From contig NZ_FWFR01000001.1 of NCBI RefSeq assembly GCF_900172325.1, positions 1,566,335 through 1,630,334 on the forward strand: a stretch of DNA of 64,000 nt. The letters run 5' to 3'. Under the pieces are notes generated by a model, which saw only the letters and a list, made by a program, of their open reading frames with translations, did not search any database and was not told the DNA's origin. The position numbers and the translations under genes were made by a program. This DNA is from Oceanibacterium hippocampi. Its GTDB lineage: Bacteria > Pseudomonadota > Alphaproteobacteria > Sneathiellales > Sneathiellaceae. Positions 57,702-64,000 of this stretch are shown piece by piece. Each line of letters begins with the position of its first letter. Position 1 is the first letter of the stretch.

Positions 57702-58487
57702 TCAGCGGCCGATCCCGTATTCCCGCGCCCAGGCGAGTCCCTCGGCCGTGCCGGCGAGCGGGCGGTATTCGCAGCCGATCCAGCCGTCATAGCCGATCTC
57801 GTCGAGCAGGCCGAACAGGTAGGAATAGTTGATCTCGCCGGCCGACGGCTCGTTTCGGCCGGGCGGATTGGCGACCTGCACATGGCCGATGGCGTCGATA
57901 TGGCGGCGCAAGGTGGTCGCCAGGTCGCCCTCGGTGACCTGGGCGTGATAGATGTCGAACTGCAGTTTCAGGTTCGCGGCGCCGACTTCCGCGATGACCC
58001 GGAGCGCCTGGGCGGTGTCGCGCAGGAAGAAACCCGGGATGTCGCGCTGGTTGATCGGCTCGATCAGCAGCATGATGCCCTCGGCGGCGAACGCCTTCGC
58101 CGCGTGGGCGAGGTTGTCGACGTAGGTCGCGTGCGCGCGGTCCGGGTCGACGCCTTCCGGCGCGACACCGGCTAGCGCATGGACGCGACGGCAGCCGAGC
58201 GCGCCGGCATATTCGATGATCTGCCCGACGTCGGCGTGGAATTCCGCCTCGCGCCCGGGCAGGCAGGCGATGCCGCGCTCGCCCTTGCCCCAGTCGCCGG
58301 CCGGCATGTTGATCAGCGCCTGTTCGAGCCCGGCGGCCTTGAGCGGCCCGGCAACCTCGGCCGGCGAGAGGCCGTCCGGGAACATGTATTCGACGGCCTT
58401 GAAGCCGGCCGCCGCGGCGGCGGCGAAACGGTCGGCAAAGTCGCGTTCGGTGAACAGGAAGCTGAGATTGGCGGCGAAGCGGGGCAT
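57702..58487 (-). CDS. Hydroxypyruvate isomerase family protein (Hyi/OtnI-like)
   Basis: 261 residues, an AP-endonuclease-2/xylose-isomerase-like TIM barrel. NLSFLFTERDFADRFAAAAAAGFKAVEYMFP opens the protein; metal ligands include E in LLIEPINQRDIPGFFL near 142, D in LQFDIYHAQ near 176 and E in GCEYRP near 240. Hyi converts hydroxypyruvate to tartronate semialdehyde; OtnI homologs act on oxo-tetronate. No glyoxylate or tetronate genes flank it, so the exact substrate stays open. Divergent from the mlaE gene. Confidence 0.9.
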   Translation of the reverse strand: MPRFAANLSFLFTERDFADRFAAAAAAGFKAVEYMFPDGLSPAEVAGPLKAAGLEQALINMPAGDWGKGERGIACLPGREAEFHADVGQIIEYAGALGCRRVHALAGVAPEGVDPDRAHATYVDNLAHAAKAFAAEGIMLLIEPINQRDIPGFFLRDTAQALRVIAEVGAANLKLQFDIYHAQVTEGDLATTLRRHIDAIGHVQVANPPGRNEPSAGEINYSYLFGLLDEIGYDGWIGCEYRPLAGTAEGLAWAREYGIGR

Positions 58488-58610
58488 GTCGGGTTTTCCG
58501 TGCGGACGATCCTGCGGGTCTGGCCGATATCCTCGGGCGCGCCTCCCCTCCGGTCAAGGCGCTCGCTTGCCGGGGCGGCCGGGCCGTGACATGCTACGTC
58601 ATTGGTATGA

Positions 58611-59792
58611 ATGCTGGATCGAGGGAACATTGCGGCGGATGAGGGCGTGAGCCGCGAGAACGTCAGTCCGGCGGGCTGGATCGAATGGCGCGACGGTGCC
58701 GCGGGCGGTTCCGTCGTTCTCGGCGGGCCGTGGACGATCCGCCAGGCCGGCGCGATCGAGCGTCTGCTCGACCGCTTCACGCCGCCCGTCGCCGAGCGCG
58801 TCGAGGTCGACCTGACGGCGCTCGAGGCACTCGATACCGCCGGCGCGTGGCTGGTCTACCGGACCTGCAAACGGCTCGGTGCGGACGGCCGTGAGGTCGT
58901 CGTCACCGGCGCGCGCGAGGAGCATGACATCCTGCTCCGCGAGGTTGCCGGCAACGACAATCCCTGCGAGATCGAGCCGCCCACGGAGAATGTCGTCGTC
59001 CGCCTGCTGGCCGAGGTCGGCCGGGAGACCGTGCGCCTCGGCCACGAGACCCGCAATCTGCTGGGCTTCTTTGGGATCGTGATGAGCACGGTCGGGCGCG
59101 CGCTCGTCAACCCGCGCCGGCTCCGCTTCACCTCGCTGGTCTACCACATGGAGCAGAGCGGCCTGAACGCGCTGCCGATCATCGGGCTGATCTCCTTCCT
59201 GATCGGCGTCGTGCTGGCCTACCAGGGGGCGACCCAGCTCCGGCGTTTCGGCGCCGATGTCTTCGTCGTCGATCTGATCGGCGTCTCGATCCTGCGCGAG
59301 ATCGGCATCCTGCTCACCGCCATCGTCATTGCCGGCCGCTCCGGCAGCGCCTTCACCGCGCAGATCGGCGCCATGAAGGTGAACGAGGAGGTCGACGCCA
59401 TGCGCACCCTCGGCCTCGACCCGGTCGAGGTGCTGGTCGTGCCGCGCGTGCTGGCGCTGATGATCACCCTGCCGCTGCTCGGCTTCTTCGCCGACATCAT
59501 GGGGCTGATGGGCGGGGCGCTGATGGCCTGGGCCTCGCTCGACATCCAGCCGAGCCTCTACCTGGAGCGGCTGCAGCAGTCGGTCACCTTCTGGACCTTC
59601 TGGACCGGCATGATCAAGGCGCCGTTCTTCGCCGCGACGATCGCCATGATCGGCTGTTTCGAGGGCTTCCAGGTGTCGGGCAGCGCCGAGAGCGTCGGCC
59701 GGCTGACGACCCGGGCGGTGGTCGAGGCGATCTTCCTGGTCATCATCATCGACGCCGGCTTCTCGATCTTCTTCGCCGTGGTCGGGGTCTAG
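58611..59792 (+). CDS. mlaE: STAS-MlaE fusion, phospholipid ABC transporter permease
   Basis: 393 residues from the ATG at 58611; a GTG at 58647 is the alternative. Residues about 20-120 resemble a STAS domain (VEVDLTALEALDTAGAWLVYRT), as in MlaB. MlaE follows from about 150, with membrane segments and the family sequence IAGRSGSAFTAQIGAMKVNEEVDAMRTLGLDP. The fusion supplies both MlaB-like and MlaE functions in one chain. It is the first gene of the operon mlaE-mlaF-mlaD-lipoprotein. MlaA and MlaC are encoded near 7-8.5 kb. Confidence 0.92.
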   Translation: MLDRGNIAADEGVSRENVSPAGWIEWRDGAAGGSVVLGGPWTIRQAGAIERLLDRFTPPVAERVEVDLTALEALDTAGAWLVYRTCKRLGADGREVVVTGAREEHDILLREVAGNDNPCEIEPPTENVVVRLLAEVGRETVRLGHETRNLLGFFGIVMSTVGRALVNPRRLRFTSLVYHMEQSGLNALPIIGLISFLIGVVLAYQGATQLRRFGADVFVVDLIGVSILREIGILLTAIVIAGRSGSAFTAQIGAMKVNEEVDAMRTLGLDPVEVLVVPRVLALMITLPLLGFFADIMGLMGGALMAWASLDIQPSLYLERLQQSVTFWTFWTGMIKAPFFAATIAMIGCFEGFQVSGSAESVGRLTTRAVVEAIFLVIIIDAGFSIFFAVVGV

Positions 59793-59796
59793 GGCG

Positions 59797-60585
59797 GTGT
59801 CGGAGGAACCGATCATCGCCATCAGGGGGCTGCGCACCCAGTTCGGTAGCCAGGTCATCCACGACAACCTGGACCTGGAAGTCCGGCGCGGCGAGGTGAT
59901 CGGCATCGTCGGCGGCTCGGGCACCGGCAAGTCGGTGCTGTTGCGCACGATCATCGGCCTGATCCGCCCGAAAGCGGGCGAGATCCGGGTCTTCGGCGAG
60001 AATCTCGCGGCCATGGAAGCGACGGAGCGGCGCCGCTTCGAGCAGCGCTGGGGCGTGCTGTTCCAGGACGGGGCGCTGTTCTCCTCGTTGACCGTGGCGC
60101 AGAATATCGAGGTCCCGCTGAAGGAGCATCTGAAGCTGCCGCCGGCGCTGTCCGACCAGCTTGCCGCGCTCAAGATATCGATGGTCGGCCTGGCCGCGAA
60201 CGCGGGCCCGAAATACCCGTCCGAGCTGTCCGGCGGGATGCGCAAGCGGGCCGGCCTGGCGCGCGCGCTCGCGATGGATCCGGAGATCGTCTTCCTCGAC
60301 GAGCCGACCGCCGGCCTCGACCCGATCGGCGCCGCCGCCTTCGACGAACTGATCCGCCGCCTTCAGCAGACACTCGGGCTCACGGTCTTCATGGTGACCC
60401 ACGACCTCGACAGCCTGCACGCGATTTGCGACCGTATCGCCGTGCTCGCGGAAAAGAAGGTACTGGTCGTCGGCGACATGGCGGAGATGCTGCGGCAGGA
60501 TCATCCTTGGATCCGGGAATATTTCCATGGGCCCAGGGCCCGTGCCGCGCTCGGCGAAGCCGGGCGGGCGGAAGGAGACGACTGA
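59797..60585 (+). CDS. mlaF: Phospholipid ABC transporter ATP-binding protein MlaF
   Basis: 262 residues from a GTG at 59797, four bases after mlaE. Walker A GGSGTGKS at 39-46, LFQDGALFSSLTVAQN near 88 (the MlaF Q-loop), signature ELSGGMRKRAGLARAL near 146 and Walker B VFLDEPTAGLDP. It powers the MlaE permease. MlaD follows by 3 bases. Confidence 0.94.
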   Translation: MSEEPIIAIRGLRTQFGSQVIHDNLDLEVRRGEVIGIVGGSGTGKSVLLRTIIGLIRPKAGEIRVFGENLAAMEATERRRFEQRWGVLFQDGALFSSLTVAQNIEVPLKEHLKLPPALSDQLAALKISMVGLAANAGPKYPSELSGGMRKRAGLARALAMDPEIVFLDEPTAGLDPIGAAAFDELIRRLQQTLGLTVFMVTHDLDSLHAICDRIAVLAEKKVLVVGDMAEMLRQDHPWIREYFHGPRARAALGEAGRAEGDD

Positions 60586-60588
60586 GAC

Positions 60589-61596
60589 ATGGAAACCAAG
60601 GCCAGTCACGTCCTGATCGGCGGCTTCGTGCTGTTGTTCGTCGCCGGTATCTTCGGCTTCACGCTGTGGGCGGCGAAGATCGAGATCGACCAGGAATTCG
60701 TCTATTACGACATTCCCCTGACCGGCTCGGTGAACGGCCTCAAGATCGGTTCCGACGTTCGCTACCGGGGCATCACCATCGGTTCGGTCCAGGACATCCA
60801 GATCGACCCGGACGACCCGTCCCGTGTCCTCGTGCTGGCCGAACTGCGCTCCGATTTCCCGATCCGCGAGGGCGACGCGGCGACCTTGCAGATGCAGGGC
60901 ATCACCGGGGTCGCGGTCATCAACATCGACGGCGCAAGGGCCGGAAATCCGCCGATCGAGCCGCCCTCCGGGAAGAAGCGGGCGGTCATTCCGTCGAAGC
61001 CGTCGCAGCTCGAACGCCTGTTCCAGTCGGCGCCCGACCTGATCTCCGGCGGCGTCGAGCTGGTCGACCGGGTCTCGCAACTGGTCGACGAGAACAACCG
61101 CCAGGCGATCACCGAGATCATCGTCAATATCCGCGATCTGACCGGCGCCGTCTCCGAGCGGCGCGAGCAGATCGGCAATATCCTCGACCAGTTCGAGGCG
61201 AGCGGCGCCGACGTCTCCGAGACCCTCGCCAACCTGCGCGAGGCATCCGGCAAGGTGAGCACCATCATCGATCAGCTCGACGAGACCCTGGTGCTTGCCC
61301 GCGGCGCGATCACCGGTGTCGACGGGGTGGTCCGGAACGATGCCGCCAAGGCGCTGGGCGAGTTCCGCGCGACCATGGTCGGCGCGCAGAAGACGCTCGC
61401 CACCTTCGATGCGATGCTCGCCGAGAACCGCGAACCGATCCACGACTTCACCAGCGACGGGCTCAGCGAATTCACCCGCTTCGTCGAGGAAGCGCGCCAG
61501 CTTGTCGCCTCGCTCGAACGGGTCAGCGAACGGATCGAGAGCGATCCGGCGCGCTTCCTGTTCGGCACCCAGGAATCCGAATTCCGGGCGGAATGA
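60589..61596 (+). CDS. mlaD: MlaD/MCE domain phospholipid-binding subunit
   Basis: 335 residues. An N-terminal membrane helix (about 8-29) leads to one MCE domain (about 38-115: GSVNGLKIGSDVRYRGITIGSV), followed by a long helical region (about 140-320) with coiled-coil character. That tail makes it longer than E. coli MlaD (183 residues) and resembles the single-MCE, helix-extended proteins common in other Gram-negatives. It forms the hexameric lipid path above MlaE. The stop overlaps the lipoprotein start as ATGA. Confidence 0.93.
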   Translation: METKASHVLIGGFVLLFVAGIFGFTLWAAKIEIDQEFVYYDIPLTGSVNGLKIGSDVRYRGITIGSVQDIQIDPDDPSRVLVLAELRSDFPIREGDAATLQMQGITGVAVINIDGARAGNPPIEPPSGKKRAVIPSKPSQLERLFQSAPDLISGGVELVDRVSQLVDENNRQAITEIIVNIRDLTGAVSERREQIGNILDQFEASGADVSETLANLREASGKVSTIIDQLDETLVLARGAITGVDGVVRNDAAKALGEFRATMVGAQKTLATFDAMLAENREPIHDFTSDGLSEFTRFVEEARQLVASLERVSERIESDPARFLFGTQESEFRAE

Positions 61597-62255
61597 GAAT
61601 GATGATGGGACGCATGACCGCACAAATCGCCACGATCGCCGGCAGGTCCGCCCTGGTGGGCCTGCTTCTGCTGCTCGGCGGCTGCGCCGGCAGCCTGCTG
61701 CCGGGCTCCGGGCCGGCGCCGAACCTCTACACCCTGACGCCGAAATCGACCTTCCGCGACGATCTGCCGAAGGTCGACTGGCAGCTCGTGGTCGAGGAGC
61801 CGCTGGCCGCCGGCGGCCTCGACAACGTGAAGATCGCGCTGCGCCCGAACCAGACCGAGTTCAAGTATTTCGCCGACGCCCGCTGGACCGACCGGGCGCC
61901 GCGCATGATCCAGATGCTGATAGTCGAGAGCTTCGAGAATTCCGGGCGCATCGTCGCCGTCGGCCGGCAGTCGGTCGGGCTCCGCTCCGACTACAATCTC
62001 CGCTCGGACCTGCGCGAGTTCCAGGCGGAATATTTCGACGACGACAATCCGGTCATCCGGGTCCGGCTGAACGTCAAGATGATCCGCCAGCCGCGCCAGG
62101 AGATCATTGCCTCCGAAACCTTCGAAGGCTCCGTCCGCTCCGAGGGCCGCGACATGCAGTCGATCGTGCTCGCGTTCGACGACGCGCTCGGCACGGTGTT
62201 GCGCCGGGTCGTGGAATGGGGCCTGCTGACGCCGGGCAAAGTCGCCCCGCGCTGA
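61593..62255 (+). CDS. ABC-type transport auxiliary lipoprotein (PqiC/DUF330-like)
   Basis: 220 residues beginning MRMMMGRM; any of several ATG codons could be used. The lipoprotein signal ends in LLGGC near 29-33. The ABC_trans_aux domain (about 45-200) starts NLYTLTPKSTF. These small outer-membrane lipoproteins accompany MCE transporters such as PqiAB and probably dock the MCE protein to the outer membrane. Here it replaces any MlaC-like gene in this operon. Overlaps mlaD as ATGA. Confidence 0.88.
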   Translation: MRMMMGRMTAQIATIAGRSALVGLLLLLGGCAGSLLPGSGPAPNLYTLTPKSTFRDDLPKVDWQLVVEEPLAAGGLDNVKIALRPNQTEFKYFADARWTDRAPRMIQMLIVESFENSGRIVAVGRQSVGLRSDYNLRSDLREFQAEYFDDDNPVIRVRLNVKMIRQPRQEIIASETFEGSVRSEGRDMQSIVLAFDDALGTVLRRVVEWGLLTPGKVAPR

Positions 62256-62274
62256 CTGACCGCGCCGCGGGCGC

Positions 62275-62949
62275 TCAGCCGCCGAGCAGTGCGTAATGGC
62301 CGCCGCGCTCGATCGCGCGCCGGTAGCATTCCCGGGCATGGATGGACTCGAGAAAGGCCATGAGATGTGGGCGGTCCGTATCGAGCCCGCCCCGTGCCCG
62401 GGCCGCCTCGATCGGGAAGCTCATCATGATGTCGGCAGCGGTGAAATCGCCGCCGGCGAACCACCGGCGCTCGGCCAGTTCCGCCTCCATGAAGTCGAGA
62501 TGGAGGGCGATCTGCGGCGCGACATAGCCGGAAATCGCCTTGCCGGCGATCATCCGGGCGACCGGCCGCAGGAAGAAGGGCATCGCGGATCCGGACATCC
62601 GGTCGAACACGAGCTTCATCAGGAGCGGCGGCATCGCCGAGCCCTCGGCGTAATGCAGCCAGTAGCGGTAGCGGAGATGCTCGTCGGTACCCGGCGCCGG
62701 GGCCAGCCGGCCGTTGTCGTAACTCTCGATCAGGTAATCGATGACGGCACCCGTCTCGGCGACCACGGTGGCGCCGTCGACGATCACCGGCGACTTGCCG
62801 AGCGGATGAATGGCGCGCAGCGCGGAGGGTGCCTGCATGGTCGCCGGGTCCCGGTCGTAGCGCTTGATCTCGTAGTCGAGGCCGAGCTCTTCCAGCAGCC
62901 AGAGAATGCGCTGGGAGCGGGAGTTGTTCAGGTGGTGGACGACGATCAT
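62275..62949 (-). CDS. Glutathione S-transferase family protein
   Basis: 224 residues. The thioredoxin-like domain (1-80) has VHHLNNSRSQRILWLLEELGL with S10 as the likely active residue, HPLGKSPVIVDG and VVAETGAVIDYL near 63. The helical C-domain (about 90-215) has WFAGGDFTAADIMMSFPIEA, the N-capping motif. The form is close to bacterial GSTs of general detoxification function. It converges on the Mla operon, 19 bases away. Confidence 0.92.
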   Translation of the reverse strand: MIVVHHLNNSRSQRILWLLEELGLDYEIKRYDRDPATMQAPSALRAIHPLGKSPVIVDGATVVAETGAVIDYLIESYDNGRLAPAPGTDEHLRYRYWLHYAEGSAMPPLLMKLVFDRMSGSAMPFFLRPVARMIAGKAISGYVAPQIALHLDFMEAELAERRWFAGGDFTAADIMMSFPIEAARARGGLDTDRPHLMAFLESIHARECYRRAIERGGHYALLGG

Positions 62950-63057
62950 CGGGCTCGCTCCGGTTCCGGCGGGGCGGAGAACTCGGATGCCCCTTGTCCT
63001 TCATTCGCAACGAGGATGCGACCGGATCAGTTTCGCCGCAACCGGCGATCGCCCGGC

Positions 63058-63558
63058 TCAGGCGAAATGGCCCCCGTCGACGATCGGCTTCACGAACTGC
63101 GGCGCCTGGTCCCAGGGGAACAGGATCCAGGTATCCTGGCTGACCTCGGTGACGAAGGTGTCGACATTGGGCCGCCCGGCGGGTTTCGCGAACACGGTGG
63201 CGAAATGCGCCTTGGGCAGCATCCCGCGCACCACCTGCGCGGTCGTCCCGGTATCGACCAAGTCGTCGACGATCAGCCAGCCGGTGCCGTCGCCGGCGAG
63301 CGCCGTGGCGTCCTTCAGCACGGTCGGGTCGGCGGTCGTGCGGTCGTTCTTGTAGGTCAGCACGCAGGCGGTATCGATCATCCGGATGTCGAGTTCGCGG
63401 GCGACGATCGCCGCCGGCACCAGGCCGCCGCGGGTGATCGCGACCAGACCCTCGAACGGGCCGGCGGCGTTGAGACGCCAGGCCAGTGCCCTGGCGCTAC
63501 GGTGCAGTTCGTCCCAGGATACCGGGAATAGCTTGTCGTATGGCGCTGCCTCGGCCAT
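63058..63558 (-). CDS. gpt: Xanthine phosphoribosyltransferase Gpt
   Basis: 166 residues. [21 protein letters not shown] near 39 and the PRPP-binding [18 protein letters not shown] at 94-111. The C-terminus has [12 protein letters not shown], typical of the bacterial Gpt (XGPRT) group. It salvages xanthine and guanine to nucleotides. It is preceded on the same strand by the thioesterase gene, 30 bases away. Confidence 0.95.
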   Translation of the reverse strand: MAEAAPYDKLFPVSWDELHRSARALAWRLNAAGPFEGLVAITRGGLVPAAIVARELDIRMIDTACVLTYKNDRTTADPTVLKDATALAGDGTGWLIVDDLVDTGTTAQVVRGMLPKAHFATVFAKPAGRPNVDTFVTEVSQDTWILFPWDQAPQFVKPIVDGGHFA

Positions 63559-63588
63559 GGCTGATCCGTCCTTGCCTGTCTTCTGGTG

Positions 63589-64000
63589 TCACGTCTCGTC
63601 GCAGGTCTTTTTATAGGCTTCCATCGCCTGGCGGAAGTCATCGGGAATGCGCGCCGCGCCGAACGGCTCGACATGCACCATGCAGGGCGTGAGCTCGGCC
63701 CGGAAGGCGAGTTCGCCGGCGGCGTTCAGGCCGCTGATGTCGAGCGTGTAGGAGGCGCCGCCGATCCGCGCCAGCAGGACCCGCAGGTCGAACAGGTCGC
63801 CGGCGGCGAGCGGGCGCTTGAACTCGAGGGTCGTGCCGACCATCGGCGAGCCCATGTTGCGCTTCCGGCGGATGCCGTCCCAGTGCTCGCCGGTGACCGC
63901 GTGGAACCAGGCTTCCGCCGTCTCGACCGCGAAATCGAGGAAGCGCGGCGTGTAGACGATCCCGGCCGGGTCGCAATCGCCCCAGTGCACGGTGCGGCGG
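63589..64000 (-). CDS. Acyl-CoA thioesterase (4HBT family), truncated by the window end
   Basis: The stop is at 63589, and the frame stays open to the window edge, so the N-terminus is missing; the first visible residues are RRTVHWGDCDPAGIV. That motif with its aspartate is the active site of the 4-hydroxybenzoyl-CoA thioesterase hot-dog fold, followed by YTPRFLDFAVETAEAWF. A GTG at 63990 could mimic a start but would cut into the strand that precedes the motif. The acyl substrate is not predictable. Confidence 0.88.
   Translation of the reverse strand, partial: RRTVHWGDCDPAGIVYTPRFLDFAVETAEAWFHAVTGEHWDGIRRKRNMGSPMVGTTLEFKRPLAAGDLFDLRVLLARIGGASYTLDISGLNAAGELAFRAELTPCMVHVEPFGAARIPDDFRQAMEAYKKTCDET

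Overview
The window is about 64 kb of high-GC chromosome from a Gram-negative alphaproteobacterium. The gene orders phoR-pstSCAB-phoU-phoB, mraZ-to-lpxC followed by bamD-recN-ligA, the DUF3333-type PstA, the long FtsZ with an [13 protein letters not shown] tail and the ArsR-methyltransferase regulator next to metF all point to that class. A Rhodospirillales-like lineage is my best guess from layout; I cannot fix a genus. I see no integrase, transposase, prophage, CRISPR array or tRNA. Almost everything is core or near-core genome, densely packed and with uniform GC-rich codon use, apart from one patch inside murE.

Layout. 0-6.6 kb: phosphate sensing and uptake (end of phoR, then a Pho-box-like promoter, pstS, a perfect intercistronic hairpin, pstC-pstA-pstB-phoU-phoB). 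6.6-8.5 kb, minus strand: mlaA-mlaC-GNAT acetyltransferase. 8.5-11.6 kb: a gap with a palindromic operator, an ArsR-methyltransferase fusion of the SahR type, metF, and an unrecognised helical protein. 11.6-19.6 kb: short-chain dehydrogenase, bile-acid-symporter-like transporter, membrane desaturase, porin and a fused hydantoinase/5-oxoprolinase. 19.9-22.3 kb: djlA, an EamA transporter and an AmpD-like amidase. 22.3-22.7 kb: RNase P RNA. 22.8-23.6 kb: an unrecognised exported or anchored protein.

23.7-43.7 kb: a complete division and cell-wall cluster, mraZ-rsmH-ftsL-ftsI-murE-murF-mraY-murD-ftsW-murG-murC-murB-ddl-ftsQ-ftsA-ftsZ-lpxC. Most junctions are 1 to 4 base stop/start overlaps, so translation is probably coupled. 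The promoter carries CCCA repeats every 10-11 bp that look like MraZ boxes. 43.8-49.1 kb: an XRE regulator facing away from bamD-recN-ligA. 49.1-57.6 kb: TauE/SafE permease, aminopeptidase P, a DUF1127 protein, prmA, uvrD and a ClC channel. 57.7-64 kb: hydroxypyruvate isomerase family protein, a second Mla locus (STAS-MlaE fusion, mlaF, mlaD, auxiliary lipoprotein), a glutathione transferase, gpt and a thioesterase cut by the window edge.

How the parts fit. The dcw cluster makes lipid II and builds the divisome, and lpxC starts lipid A synthesis. bamD assembles outer-membrane proteins such as the porin, and the two Mla loci maintain lipid asymmetry of the same membrane, so much of the window is envelope biogenesis. 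I found no convincing new multi-gene system. The best leads are regulatory (MraZ-like repeats, SahR-like operator, pstS-pstC hairpin, a possible orphan terminator at 52.0 kb), four poorly characterised proteins, and a codon-use anomaly in murE.
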